From the NCBI GenBank assembly GCA_025361645.1, contig JANYKI010000107.1:1-40777 (forward strand): a stretch of DNA of 40,777 bases, in the 5' to 3' direction. The DNA comes from Methanothrix sp. (lineage in GTDB: Archaea; Halobacteriota; Methanosarcinia; Methanotrichales; Methanotrichaceae). Position 1 is the first letter of the stretch. Each line of letters starts with the position of its first letter. The position numbers and the translations under genes were made by a program. The notes below the pieces were generated by a model, which saw only the letters and a list, made by a program, of their open reading frames with translations, did no database searches and had not been told where the DNA came from. Below, in pieces: positions 19,701 through 28,390 of the stretch.

Positions 19701-20938
19701 CTCTGAGCCAGAACAGCACTTATGTGGCGGATATGAACCAGACCGTTTACAGTTCTGAGGCCGATTTCAGCTCCGGCATGGCTCAGATAAGCTATAAAAA
19801 GCGCGTCCCTGACGAAAGAGCTGTTATCCAGGAGATCGATGAAAACTACCACGGCAGCTTCCGGATAAAAGAGGCCGTGGACTCTTACGGAGAGAGCGTC
19901 AAATTCACCAAATCTGCCAAAGGCAAAGGATTTGTCTCCACTGATAAAAGGGCAAAAGGGCTGCAAAGATCCTATGAGTCGGGCAGCGGTTACTACTCAT
20001 CCCAGGAGTCATCGGAGCTTGGCTCAGTCAACAAATACACGAAGATGCAATATGCTCCTGTCCTTCTTCGGGCCGGATCCCAAAACCAGAGCTATGCGAG
20101 TTTATGGGATGAAGGCATGCTGACCAAAGATGAGGTGGCAGGGGTCCTAATTAGCAAGGATATCCGTTATGCCTCATCCGTCGATATGGAGGCCATGATG
20201 GAGAAATCCTCCCTCTCCCTTCTCGGTAAGTTCAATGGAACCCTTGATATAAATATGGAAAACGGGCCGCGCATCGGTCTGGATCAGACGCTCCTCGGAA
20301 GCTTTCAGATCGATACGGCGATAAGCATCCACGAGACGCCCAAGCATCTATATCCCCATGTGAATATCAGCAAGACGGCAGTCATGCTGGATGAAAATAC
20401 CGTCCTCTTTCTCATCAATGTCAGCAACGACGGCAACAAGTTGCTCAAACCACTGAATGTAACCGACATTCTTCCCAAAGGCTGCAGCTACATCAACTCC
20501 AGCATCAGAGCGAAGACGAACGGCAGTATGGTCAATTGGACCCTTCCCTCCCTTGATATCGGCAGAACGCTGACCATAAAGATGAGGGCCAAGGTGGATG
20601 GCGGGCGCGCCTATTATACGAATACCGTGCAGGTCAGGGCTGTCTCTAAGGAGAGCATAGTTCTGGCCAAGAACAGCACCACCTTTGAGGCTTACTATCA
20701 GCCGCTGCCCTGCTGCCCGGGAGTGGGCACAGGCGCGGGTGCGGACAACAAGATCAATGCCACCCGTCTCTTTAATGCGACGCCTGTCATTGGATATTGG
20801 GGTGCATGGAATCCGTCCCCCTGTTTCAATATCACCGGCAATATGACGGAATGTTCAGCGGAGTCGGAAGCCTATTATGATGAGCTGGAAAAGAATGCGG
20901 TCCTGTGCAGTTGTGCATCCAATTACGAGGTACCGTGA
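16727..20938 (+). CDS. Large surface protein with DUF11-like repeats and an unclassified duplicated internal domain (TTG start)
   Basis: Signal peptide; repeats (LNITKIAS..F.PPGKNLTYMI.YRNNGS..QTNVTI.DWLDQYVDLVNGSSQ); N-terminal region similar to the 11409 gene. Confidence 0.85.
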   Translation: MKKCSNSLRHFARSCPLVKIFVTLVSTALILAFLNIAPVLAALEKEVQSGSIFNFVANNVSQEGVSFQWSASDGSPTSSTERSFRWTAPVVDSPQNVVISLNITNSYGCCKYYNDTYNIRVVPKSVAKIVLKKDCLFTAPVRIGDHVLYTYNVTNQGTLPLVDLNLTDLQNWGPDCLPVYRRGDDGNGVLDPGESWWYEYDYRVLDPSDYPILRIMQSKMGSTQLSETIQRLMEKKVRLVIVMENLRRFAGQFDMQAATLVTSQQILNYTYYNYSNEVTGESFCKIVDLKGNLNRTIYLDPISGAVLTVRFTAFGKILSEELYYPPPGTREYFKIEYDLPAKGYNTITIIDYKSGDTLILIVDSRGNILSKEYRRTPGYQLYIERFLLKNKARVTAKTRDGKDVSDSDSFTLEVFRPMPNLRVTKTAQPEPVSSGGLLNYSIVYENTGGSDAHDVVIKETYNKSITFLTADPAPDTGTVNRWSQGDLKIGESGRIQIQARVSALALPGSVITNQVVLTCKENSTAISIINTTVGGNDLNITKIASANFVSPGKNLTYMIMYRNNGSIKQTNVTIQDWLDQYVDLVNGSSQKYLLWRLGDLNPGEGGTITITVKVKNAIPVNASKIINKYRINSHLFAGKTATLVTGLIHGGLNITKRASSDFVPPGRELTYTITYRNEGSVNQTNVTIHDWLDQYVDLVNGSSQRYLMWRLGDLKSNDSGTITIKVKANITIPKDVSKIINTYGINSTLVALKKATLETDVVHSLWIRKKADKSIYNREDNITYTINYGNTENRSAYNVTVTDLLPKVILLSVSPPPSTMSGNNLTWIVGTLGNNSSRTIQIMVQIPKKAKANFYETSLVQGNGYAYVRKGFDTLEKKEALINRARISGYYGIYLYKVISNSTVTILGSPGTSISSLEHGSGYYKEEAKSSLHQENKSISLEKNLFAKYGKTAFLLPGNRSLNYDSLWSDRTRIENRILGDSLSEKYLYADTLSQNSTYVADMNQTVYSSEADFSSGMAQISYKKRVPDERAVIQEIDENYHGSFRIKEAVDSYGESVKFTKSAKGKGFVSTDKRAKGLQRSYESGSGYYSSQESSELGSVNKYTKMQYAPVLLRAGSQNQSYASLWDEGMLTKDEVAGVLISKDIRYASSVDMEAMMEKSSLSLLGKFNGTLDINMENGPRIGLDQTLLGSFQIDTAISIHETPKHLYPHVNISKTAVMLDENTVLFLINVSNDGNKLLKPLNVTDILPKGCSYINSSIRAKTNGSMVNWTLPSLDIGRTLTIKMRAKVDGGRAYYTNTVQVRAVSKESIVLAKNSTTFEAYYQPLPCCPGVGTGAGADNKINATRLFNATPVIGYWGAWNPSPCFNITGNMTECSAESEAYYDELEKNAVLCSCASNYEVP

Positions 20939-21042
20939 GCTTAACCTCTCGGATCAAGTAGAAACATTACCTTGTCGGCCTAAATTTTATTTTTATAGAA
21001 ATACAGCTATGCGACTTGAGCTGGACTGAATCGGTTATATAG

Positions 21043-21786
21043 CTAAAGTCGCTTAGGCATATTTCTAATGTGGATGAACATCGCCAGAGCCATGAAGATC
21101 ACCGTAAATATGGCAATTGCAGCGAAATCCAGCAGAATAGGATGATAGCTGTTCCCCTGAATCGAATATCGCATCAGATCTGTCATATAGGTTAACGGGG
21201 AGAACAGGGAGATTGTCCTTCCCCAGGGGGGCATTTGTTCAATAGGTATGAATACCCCGCTTATGAAAACTAAAGGAAATTTGACCAGGTTCGTGATCAT
21301 CATTATATTCGAAGGCACATTTGTTGGCGGAGTGGAGAATAACATTCCAAGGTAAGAGGCGCAGAATGCAGATAATAAAATAGCTGCCACCAGTACGACT
21401 GGGCTAAAGACGCGAACTCCCACAACTAACCCGAAGGCAATCGGAACGGTAGAAATGATGATCCCGAAGATAAAGGAAGCCAAGGCATCGCCCAGAAGAA
21501 TTGCCGGTATTGAGACGGGTGCAGATATCAGCCTCTCCAGTGTCCTCATGCTTCCTTCCCATGGAAGGATGACCGGCGAGACTGCTGTTGCCGTGAAGAA
21601 GAGCGTCATACTGATCAGCCCAGAGATCAGGAAGTCCACAGACATGCCTCTTCCCAGGAAGAAAGCAAGAAATAGAAACATGGGAAAAAGAATGCCATAG
21701 ATAAGCACGGGACCTTTCAAATAGTAAATTCTGATATCCTTCTCGGCTATTGCAAGGGCTCGACTAAGCTGGCTTCCTGACATCAT
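21043..21786 (-). CDS. ABC-2 type transporter permease
   Basis: 247 aa, multiple TM helices, MFLFLAFFLGRGMS..., FPLVFISGVFIPIEQMPPWGRTISLFSPLTYMTDLMRY. Confidence 0.88.
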   Translation of the reverse strand: MMSGSQLSRALAIAEKDIRIYYLKGPVLIYGILFPMFLFLAFFLGRGMSVDFLISGLISMTLFFTATAVSPVILPWEGSMRTLERLISAPVSIPAILLGDALASFIFGIIISTVPIAFGLVVGVRVFSPVVLVAAILLSAFCASYLGMLFSTPPTNVPSNIMMITNLVKFPLVFISGVFIPIEQMPPWGRTISLFSPLTYMTDLMRYSIQGNSYHPILLDFAAIAIFTVIFMALAMFIHIRNMPKRL

Positions 21787-22715
21787 CGTCCCTCGGTATA
21801 AGCAACAAACACGTCCTCTAACGTAGGCGATATTGTAGCCAGACTCACAATCTCGACTTTTTTCGATCTTGTGTAATCAACTAGCGTAGAGATAGCTCTG
21901 GCTGGTTCTTCTGCATATAACCTGAACTTGTCTCCCATCTTCTCGACGGATTCTATCCCCTGGAGCGCGGATAGATCGCCCTGAGGCACATCTTTGTTAA
22001 AAGATACCTCGACAGAGTGCAGACTTTCAATACGTCTCTTCAGCACTTCGGGCCTGTCGATGGCCACAACCTTACCCTTATTGATTATGGCTATTCTGCT
22101 GCAGAGCTGGTTGGCCTCTTCCATATTGTGGGTCGTCAGAAGAAATGTTACTCCTTTGGTATTTAGATCTGCAACCATGCTTCGAATCAAGCGAGAGCTC
22201 TGCACATCCAGCCCGGATGTCGGTTCATCCATTATCAGAACCTGTGGTTCGCTTATCAAGGCCATGCATATCTGAAGACGCTGTTTCATTCCTTTGGAAA
22301 AGCCTTTCACGGCAACATCTTTCTTCTCATAGAGGTCGAACCGCTTCAGCAGATCCTCCGCCCTACTCTGTCTCTCCATCTTTTCAAGCCCGTAAAGCTT
22401 GCCCATGAGCATCAAGTTCTGCCAGGCGGAGAGATCGATGTAGGCATTGGATGTTTCAGGGAGAACTCCCGTCACCTGTTTTGCATTTAAGCCATCCTTC
22501 TCAACATCATGACCCATTATGCTGGCCCTACCGGCATCGGGTTTGATCAGACCTGTGATCATCCGCACAGTGGTAGTCTTGCCGGCTCCATTGGGACCTA
22601 GAAAGCCAAATAACTCACCCTGCTCCACCGTGAAGTTTACGTGGTCCACGGCAGTAAAATTGCCGAATCGCTTGGTCAGGTCTTCAACAACAATTGCGTT
22701 CATGAACTTCCCCAT
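21783..22715 (-). CDS. ABC transporter ATP-binding protein
   Basis: Walker A GPNGAGKTT, signature FSKGMKQRL, Walker B VLIMDEPTSGLD; overlaps permease by 4 nt. Confidence 0.93.
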   Translation of the reverse strand: MGKFMNAIVVEDLTKRFGNFTAVDHVNFTVEQGELFGFLGPNGAGKTTTVRMITGLIKPDAGRASIMGHDVEKDGLNAKQVTGVLPETSNAYIDLSAWQNLMLMGKLYGLEKMERQSRAEDLLKRFDLYEKKDVAVKGFSKGMKQRLQICMALISEPQVLIMDEPTSGLDVQSSRLIRSMVADLNTKGVTFLLTTHNMEEANQLCSRIAIINKGKVVAIDRPEVLKRRIESLHSVEVSFNKDVPQGDLSALQGIESVEKMGDKFRLYAEEPARAISTLVDYTRSKKVEIVSLATISPTLEDVFVAYTEGR

Positions 22716-22742
22716 CCAGGTCCTAACAGACAGATACCGTTG

Positions 22743-23031
22743 CTAAGCTTCTCCGTTGATCTCTTTCAATTCTTCTTCGACCCCCATCCAGCTCGCACTT
22801 CAGCGATTCCCTGTACTCCTCCAGCATCTCTATTCTTTCCTTTTTGCTCAAGAACTTGCGTTCTCCACAGCCGCATGTTCCATGAGCGTCGGAATGATGG
22901 ATTCCGTGGCGCATGGGCATAGCATGATGACCATGTTTTTCTTCGCAGCCGCACATTTCACGCGCGCCGGATTGACAGACGCCTTGGGTCACAGTCACAG
23001 ATTGATGACCTTGTTTTTCTCCGCAGCACAT
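22743..23031 (-). CDS. Cys/His-rich small protein (putative metal binding); apparent frameshift at a G5 run (22781-22785)
   Basis: MCCGEKQGHQ...CGCEEKHGHHAMPMRHGIHHSDAHGTCGCGERKFLSKKERIEMLEEYRESLKCELDG; removing one G restores ...ELDGVEEELKEINGEA*. Uncorrected ORF is 22723..23031. Confidence 0.65.
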
Positions 23032-23355
23032 TTATTCCACCTCTTTTTCTTCCAACAAATCAATAACAATTCTACGGGTCTTTAGCTTCCACACTTTCTC
23101 AGGCGAGCCGCCCTTGACCTCTCTATAAGAGGCCAGCTCGATGATTCCAGCACCCTTGAGGGCAGAAAGATGATAGTAAAGCCCGGCTAAGGTCATCCCT
23201 GCCTCGCCCAGCTTGAGTTCCTCATAGATCTCTTTCGAGCTTTTCTCGCCCGTGCCTATGCAATCGATGATAGCCCACCGTGTCGGGCAATGCAGAGCCT
23301 GAATGTACTTTCGAATGCTCTTCATCCGTTTGGGGATATTCTGACCTTCGCACAT
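23032..23355 (-). CDS. Winged-helix (ArsR/PadR-like) transcriptional regulator
   Basis: HCPTRWAIIDCIGTGEKSSKEIYEEL...GLYYHLSALKGAGIIELASYREVKGGSPEKVWKL. Confidence 0.85.
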   Translation of the reverse strand: MCEGQNIPKRMKSIRKYIQALHCPTRWAIIDCIGTGEKSSKEIYEELKLGEAGMTLAGLYYHLSALKGAGIIELASYREVKGGSPEKVWKLKTRRIVIDLLEEKEVE

Positions 23356-23660
23356 TATCTTTGCCTTGAATAGTTAAGTCCTACACTTTAGTATAGCAGC
23401 TTTCTACTATAAAACATTTTGGCTGGGGCGTGTCGGGCATCCTCTACTTGCATCAAGCTAAGCGCCAGGAGGAACTGGGTCAGGATTAGCTGGAAGCCCG
23501 AGCCGATGGTCTTTTCTTGAACGTGGAGCAGATGAAGCATTTCCACGTTGAAGAAGGAAATCACGGATGCTAAATTGCCCATGCAGTCGATGATAGATGT
23601 CAACGCTGGCCAGGATAGTAAGGAGAATAGGCATTAAGCCCATCTCCTTAAATATTTCTG

Positions 23661-24839
23661 TTATAGGCTTCTTAAGTTCTCTGATGGTTTAACTGCTGCA
23701 ATTTTATTCGTTAAGAGGTATGACACAAGAAGAGAGATCACAATAGTCAAGCCGAAATATTCCGCCACAACGACTGGTGAGAGGGTCAAGGGCATAGTTA
23801 TCGTCGTAGGGGTGCTTTCCAGGCCCGTAGATGTGCCCTGAATGGTGACGGTGCCAATGAAGGCTATAACTGCAAGACTGGCGATCGCTCCCAGAACAAA
23901 ACCTAGCATAGTCTGCAAAGAGGTCTCAAACAGGATCTGCCTGGTGATATCTCTCTTTGTCCACCCCACCGATTGCAGTATCGCGATATCCCTCCTCCTT
24001 TCGAGGAGGGCCAGGGCATTTACTTTAAACAGGACTAAAACAGTGACCAGGGCCATAACGCCCACGCCGACCCAGTAAAAAGTGCCGTATATGTCCACCA
24101 CATTTTTGATCGATGCCGAGATGTAGTTCCCTGAGACCGCATTTATCCTTGGGTTGATCTGGCTGACATCCTCTTTTACCGCTTCCTCATTGGATAGGTC
24201 GTCTACCTTTAAATATATCTGATCATATTCTTTTATGCCGCTGATGCTTTGGGCCTCTGATGATTTTATGTAGACGTTCGACGAGAAGATAGGGCTTCCT
24301 TCTCCTATCTTTAGGATGCCCGTGATCTTGAAGACATTGCTTCCCAGGGATATGTTATCCCCCACCTTCATGCGATTGAACTTGGCGAAGTGGCTTTCGA
24401 GTACAGCCTTTCCGTCATCGCCGCCAGTTATGAACCTGCCCTGATTGGTCCATGAGCTGAGCTTCTTGCCTACCGCGCTATCTACATCAATGCCTTCAAT
24501 CGAGGTAAAACCTGTTTTATTGAAATTCCATAATATGAGAGATCCTGAAACGTCCCTCACGTGGTTCAAGGAAGAGATCTTAATCACTTCGTCATCATTG
24601 AAAGTTCCTCTCCCAAAGGGCAATCTTATATCTGAAGTCAGGTCAGTTGTGTTATCCGATTTCTGGAGTATTATGTCGGAATCAACGTCTTTGAACGGAA
24701 GATAGATGGCAGAGGTATAAGCGCTCATGATGGCAGTAACGGAGATGAGCATTGTAATGATGACCGCAATGGTTAGCACATTAGTCAACGTCCTGGACTT
24801 TCTCCGAAATACCTCCTTAAAAATATATGGGATATACAT
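23661..24839 (-). CDS. FtsX/MacB-type ABC transporter permease
   Basis: N-terminal TM, extracytoplasmic domain, ALLERRRDIAILQSVGWTKRDITRQILFETSLQTMLGFVLG. Confidence 0.9.
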   Translation of the reverse strand: MYIPYIFKEVFRRKSRTLTNVLTIAVIITMLISVTAIMSAYTSAIYLPFKDVDSDIILQKSDNTTDLTSDIRLPFGRGTFNDDEVIKISSLNHVRDVSGSLILWNFNKTGFTSIEGIDVDSAVGKKLSSWTNQGRFITGGDDGKAVLESHFAKFNRMKVGDNISLGSNVFKITGILKIGEGSPIFSSNVYIKSSEAQSISGIKEYDQIYLKVDDLSNEEAVKEDVSQINPRINAVSGNYISASIKNVVDIYGTFYWVGVGVMALVTVLVLFKVNALALLERRRDIAILQSVGWTKRDITRQILFETSLQTMLGFVLGAIASLAVIAFIGTVTIQGTSTGLESTPTTITMPLTLSPVVVAEYFGLTIVISLLVSYLLTNKIAAVKPSENLRSL

Positions 24840-24849
24840 TGTGTTCCTC

Positions 24850-25257
24850 TTACTCGTTCACAGGCACTGCCTTGCCGTTGTTATCTATCATATCGCTGAT
24901 CACAGCATCCAAATCGTCTTTAGTCCAGGTTCCGCCCTCCATCCACAGGAAGTTTACATCTTTTCCATCTAGATTAAATCTGTAATTCTCATTTATGAGG
25001 ATGTTCAGGTGTGCAGAGAGGCCGTGATCCTGGAGGTATTTCTGACCATCCTCGGTCGTCGTGTCAATCCAGTTCACTGTCACCTTATCTCCAAACTTGG
25101 ATGTAACTTCTTTTATCGCTTTGACCGTCGGCTGCATCGGACCATGATTAATCATGCCCGCTACATCGATATTCACTTTATCTGTCGAGGCCGCAAATGC
25201 GCCATATGCCAAGGATATTAGGCATAGAGTACAAACTGCTTGAAATATTTTACTCAT
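24850..25257 (-). CDS. Secreted thioredoxin-fold-like protein lacking CXXC
   Basis: Signal peptide; GPMQPTVKAIKEVTSKFGDKVTVNWIDTTTEDGQKYLQDHGLSAHLNILIN resembles a thioredoxin β-α-β layout with GPMQ where CxxC would sit. Confidence 0.6.
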   Translation of the reverse strand: MSKIFQAVCTLCLISLAYGAFAASTDKVNIDVAGMINHGPMQPTVKAIKEVTSKFGDKVTVNWIDTTTEDGQKYLQDHGLSAHLNILINENYRFNLDGKDVNFLWMEGGTWTKDDLDAVISDMIDNNGKAVPVNE

Positions 25258-25915
25258 TTGTCACCACTCCGTCTTTTATTTTGATCAACTTATCAGCTTC
25301 TTTCGCCAGGCCGTCGTCATGGGTCACCATGACAATTGTCAAGCCCTTCTCTTTGTTGAGGCTCTTCAGGAGATCAACGATCATCCGGCCTGTCTCAGTG
25401 TCGAGATTTCCCGTGGGCTCATCTGCGAAGATGACCTTGGGCTCGTTAATCAATGCTCTAGCTATCGCCACTCTCTGCTGCTCACCTCCAGACAGTTCAT
25501 TAGGATAATGATTGAGACGATGAGCCAACCCTACGCTCTCGGCTGCATGCGTTGCCTTTTCGAACATCTCCTCCTTGCTGCTGCTCTCCGGAAACAGAGG
25601 CAGAGCGATGTTCTCAAGGACGTTCAGGGTCGGTATAAGGTTGTAATACTGGAAAACGATCCCCACGTTTTTTCTTCTGAACAAGGCGAGATCATCCTCG
25701 TTCATGGAGGTGATATCTTCTCCTACGAATTTGATCTCTCCAGAATCTGTCTTATCTAGCCCTGACAAAAGACTCAACAAAGTGGTCTTCCCCGATCCCG
25801 ATGACCCCTGGATTGCCAGGAACTCGCCCTTTTTCACGTCGAGGGAGACGGAGCTGACCGCTTTAACATTGCCCAGCGTTTTGGATAAGTTTCTCGCAAT
25901 AATTATCTCATTCAT
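25250..25915 (-). CDS. ABC transporter ATP-binding protein (LolD/MacB type)
   Basis: GSSGSGKTTLLSLLSGLDK, NELSGGEQQRVAIARALINEPKVIFADEPTGNLD. Confidence 0.95.
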   Translation of the reverse strand: MNEIIIARNLSKTLGNVKAVSSVSLDVKKGEFLAIQGSSGSGKTTLLSLLSGLDKTDSGEIKFVGEDITSMNEDDLALFRRKNVGIVFQYYNLIPTLNVLENIALPLFPESSSKEEMFEKATHAAESVGLAHRLNHYPNELSGGEQQRVAIARALINEPKVIFADEPTGNLDTETGRMIVDLLKSLNKEKGLTIVMVTHDDGLAKEADKLIKIKDGVVTNE

Positions 25916-27245
25916 ATCTCAGCACCTCCATGGCATTAAGCCCATTTATATACCTCATCAAGACCAATACTGTCAGAAGGCTGAGCGCAAAGACTGCAAT
26001 CAATACTTCTGCCGAATACACTGCCTCGAACTTGATTGGAAAGGGGTACGTCTGTACCGGAGCTATGAGGTTCGGGTTCGATGTGAGAAAATGTGGATAA
26101 GGGCTCATTTCCCAGGGTATAGCTATTGACACGGTAGTTTTCGCCAGTGCAAATATCGCGACTAAAGACATAGCAACCCCTAAGCTATACCCTATTATGG
26201 CCTGAAGGAGCGTTTCAGCCGCGACCTCTCTTTGTATGTCCTTGCTCCGGAAGCCAACTGCCTTCATTATGCCGAACTCTTTCCTCCGCTCCATGAGCGT
26301 ATGACTCATGCTTTTAATGACGATCAGCACAGCGCCGATCAAAGCCACCAGCGAAACAGTCAATATCAGCCTGTCCGACATCAGGAAAAGCGATGAGATC
26401 TGGCTCTCGAAGGACTCGGGCGTGTAAATGCTGTAAGCACCTGTGGTCTGGCCCGTAGGCGTCTTCCCGCCGTTCGAGGTGGGCGAGCTGAAAAGCGCCT
26501 TCAGGTTATCCGTCACTTCCTTTACCTTCGTCTGGTCTGCGTCTACGAAGATTATATTAATGTCATTTCTATTAAATTTCTCAGTATCCTGGAGGTTCTT
26601 GGAGTTGTAAGCCAGGCTTTGAGCAGAGCTCAGGTTGACATAAACGTCAGAGGATACAACGTCTTTTCCTGATGTCTCGACGATGCCCGATATGGTAAAA
26701 TCGGTTCCAGATACTTTCACTTTTTGGTCAAGTTTCAATCCGTGCTGCTGCGCATATTCCCTCTCGGCTAATGCGTCCGTGTCCGACTGTGGCAATGATC
26801 CTTCAATCAGCTCCGACCCGATTATTTTGCCTCGATCATCATTCCAGTTCACGCCGAGGGTGCGCTTGAAGCTGTCTTTATCGAATACCCACAGAAACAG
26901 CCCGTAGGACATCCCCTTCACCCCATCAATCTTGTTTATCTGCGATAGGTACTCGCTTTTTATGGGCGCAAGTGAACAGGGGGTGACTGCGCCAGATGTA
27001 TTCTCCGGGACGTTCCCGTTCCTCTGGACTATTATGCTGCTGTGGATGTTCTCAAACGGAAGTCTCGACGCCTCTTTAAACGCGATACCCAACGAGTTTA
27101 GAGTAATGAGCAAAACCACAACAAGACCGATAACCAATATATTCAGGAGATATTTTCTATTCCTCTTCCTAAGTTCTTTGAGTGCATATCCGATCATGTA
27201 CTTGTAGACTCCTGCTTGTATCCACCTTTTTATATTGGGATACAA
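25908..27245 (-). CDS. FtsX/MacB-type ABC transporter permease
   Basis: 445 aa; LMERRKEFGIMKAVGFRSKDIQREVAAETLLQAIIGYSLG; start could be the later Met (MIGYALKEL). Confidence 0.9.
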   Translation of the reverse strand: MYPNIKRWIQAGVYKYMIGYALKELRKRNRKYLLNILVIGLVVVLLITLNSLGIAFKEASRLPFENIHSSIIVQRNGNVPENTSGAVTPCSLAPIKSEYLSQINKIDGVKGMSYGLFLWVFDKDSFKRTLGVNWNDDRGKIIGSELIEGSLPQSDTDALAEREYAQQHGLKLDQKVKVSGTDFTISGIVETSGKDVVSSDVYVNLSSAQSLAYNSKNLQDTEKFNRNDINIIFVDADQTKVKEVTDNLKALFSSPTSNGGKTPTGQTTGAYSIYTPESFESQISSLFLMSDRLILTVSLVALIGAVLIVIKSMSHTLMERRKEFGIMKAVGFRSKDIQREVAAETLLQAIIGYSLGVAMSLVAIFALAKTTVSIAIPWEMSPYPHFLTSNPNLIAPVQTYPFPIKFEAVYSAEVLIAVFALSLLTVLVLMRYINGLNAMEVLRYE

Positions 27246-27532
27246 TACCTACCAGCATATGACGATTTGGGTTTGGACAAATGCCGATGTTTTTTTAAGA
27301 CCGATTAAGGCAAATCTTGAAAAATTACATTTTTTATAGTTGCGTTCTTGTGGTGATTTCGTCCTTGATAAAATACAGTTATTTTTTGGGGGCAGAGTGC
27401 CTTTTGGAATGAACTAGTCGAGAGATATTATGGGGTACCAATCCTGACGAACCCCGCGATTTTCGCTCTGGTTTCCGGGGGTGGGGCAGGACGCAGCTTA
27501 CATATATAATGACGACTCCTCGTATACTAAGG

Positions 27533-28144
27533 ATGAATATTATAAAATGGCTTGCAGCATTAGCAGTTCTTGGCTTTCTAGTAGCTCTAGGCCCCGCCCT
27601 TCCATTACAATCAGTCCATATCGAAAAGGTCTGCCCGCTCATGTCAGGGGGCTGTAATGGTTCCCATGCAATGAAATGCGCTGGCAAATGCCCTAACGAT
27701 TCCGGTCGTTCTCAAGGAAGCACCTGCCAGATATCGTTGTTCACCTCCATAGAGGTATCTGATGCGGGCTATTCTTACTTCGGCAAGGGCAGCTCAAGTC
27801 CTTTTGACAAGGAAAGCTTCTCGGCAAGTTCTTCGCGCTCTGTTAATGGAAGTACATTTTCGAGTCCTTCTCAGGTCAATACCGATGGTATAGGACCCCC
27901 TGATTTGGATGTGATAGAATATTTGCCTCCTTCGGCGAGGCTCATCTTCGATGTCCTAGAGTCCAACGGTCCTCAGACGCAGAAGGAGATCATAAGCAAG
28001 ACCGATCTCCCTCCCACAACGGTTCGATACGCCTTGGGCAAGCTCAAAGATGAAAGTGTAATCAAGGAATGCTTTTACTTTCCGGATGCTCGTCAGAGTC
28101 TGTACGGACTGAACACTGCAACCTGTAAAGCTGGGCGAAAGTAA
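27533..28144 (+). CDS. Protein with N-terminal TM/signal segment, Cys-rich segment and C-terminal winged-helix domain
   Basis: MNIIKWLAALAVLGFLVALGPALPL...VCPLMSGGCNGSHAMKCAGKCPND...LPPSARLIFDVLESNGPQTQKEIISKTDLPPTTVRYALGKLKDESVIKE. ORF 27509..28144; the 27533 start fits a TATA-like CATATATAAT at 27501-27510. Confidence 0.75.
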   Translation: MNIIKWLAALAVLGFLVALGPALPLQSVHIEKVCPLMSGGCNGSHAMKCAGKCPNDSGRSQGSTCQISLFTSIEVSDAGYSYFGKGSSSPFDKESFSASSSRSVNGSTFSSPSQVNTDGIGPPDLDVIEYLPPSARLIFDVLESNGPQTQKEIISKTDLPPTTVRYALGKLKDESVIKECFYFPDARQSLYGLNTATCKAGRK

Positions 28145-28390
28145 ATAGGCATCTTAAATTGCAGTCAGATTACAGGCAAAGTGATTATTGGCGTTTGTAG
28201 GCTCCCAAGCCGTCGGCCCGCGGGAAAAAGTGCAACAATATCTAGATTATGATTTTGATTTGATGAAGCTGCCAACAGACGGTCGTGATCCAAAAATATG
28301 TTGGCGTTTTTTTGGAACTCGATTGAGGATAGCGATACTGTGATGCTTCGCGGGGAATCATCCTGAGACAATCATTATTCAGCAATGCAG

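Noticed and set aside
23388-23643. Overlapping minus-strand ORFs (71 and 61 aa) between the regulator and the FtsX permease
   Set aside because: Two competing frames with hydrophobic patches suggest a degraded gene, but no family could be recognised.
28165-28371. 68-aa minus-strand ORF
   Set aside because: No start signal, no recognisable domain; likely chance ORF in an intergenic region.
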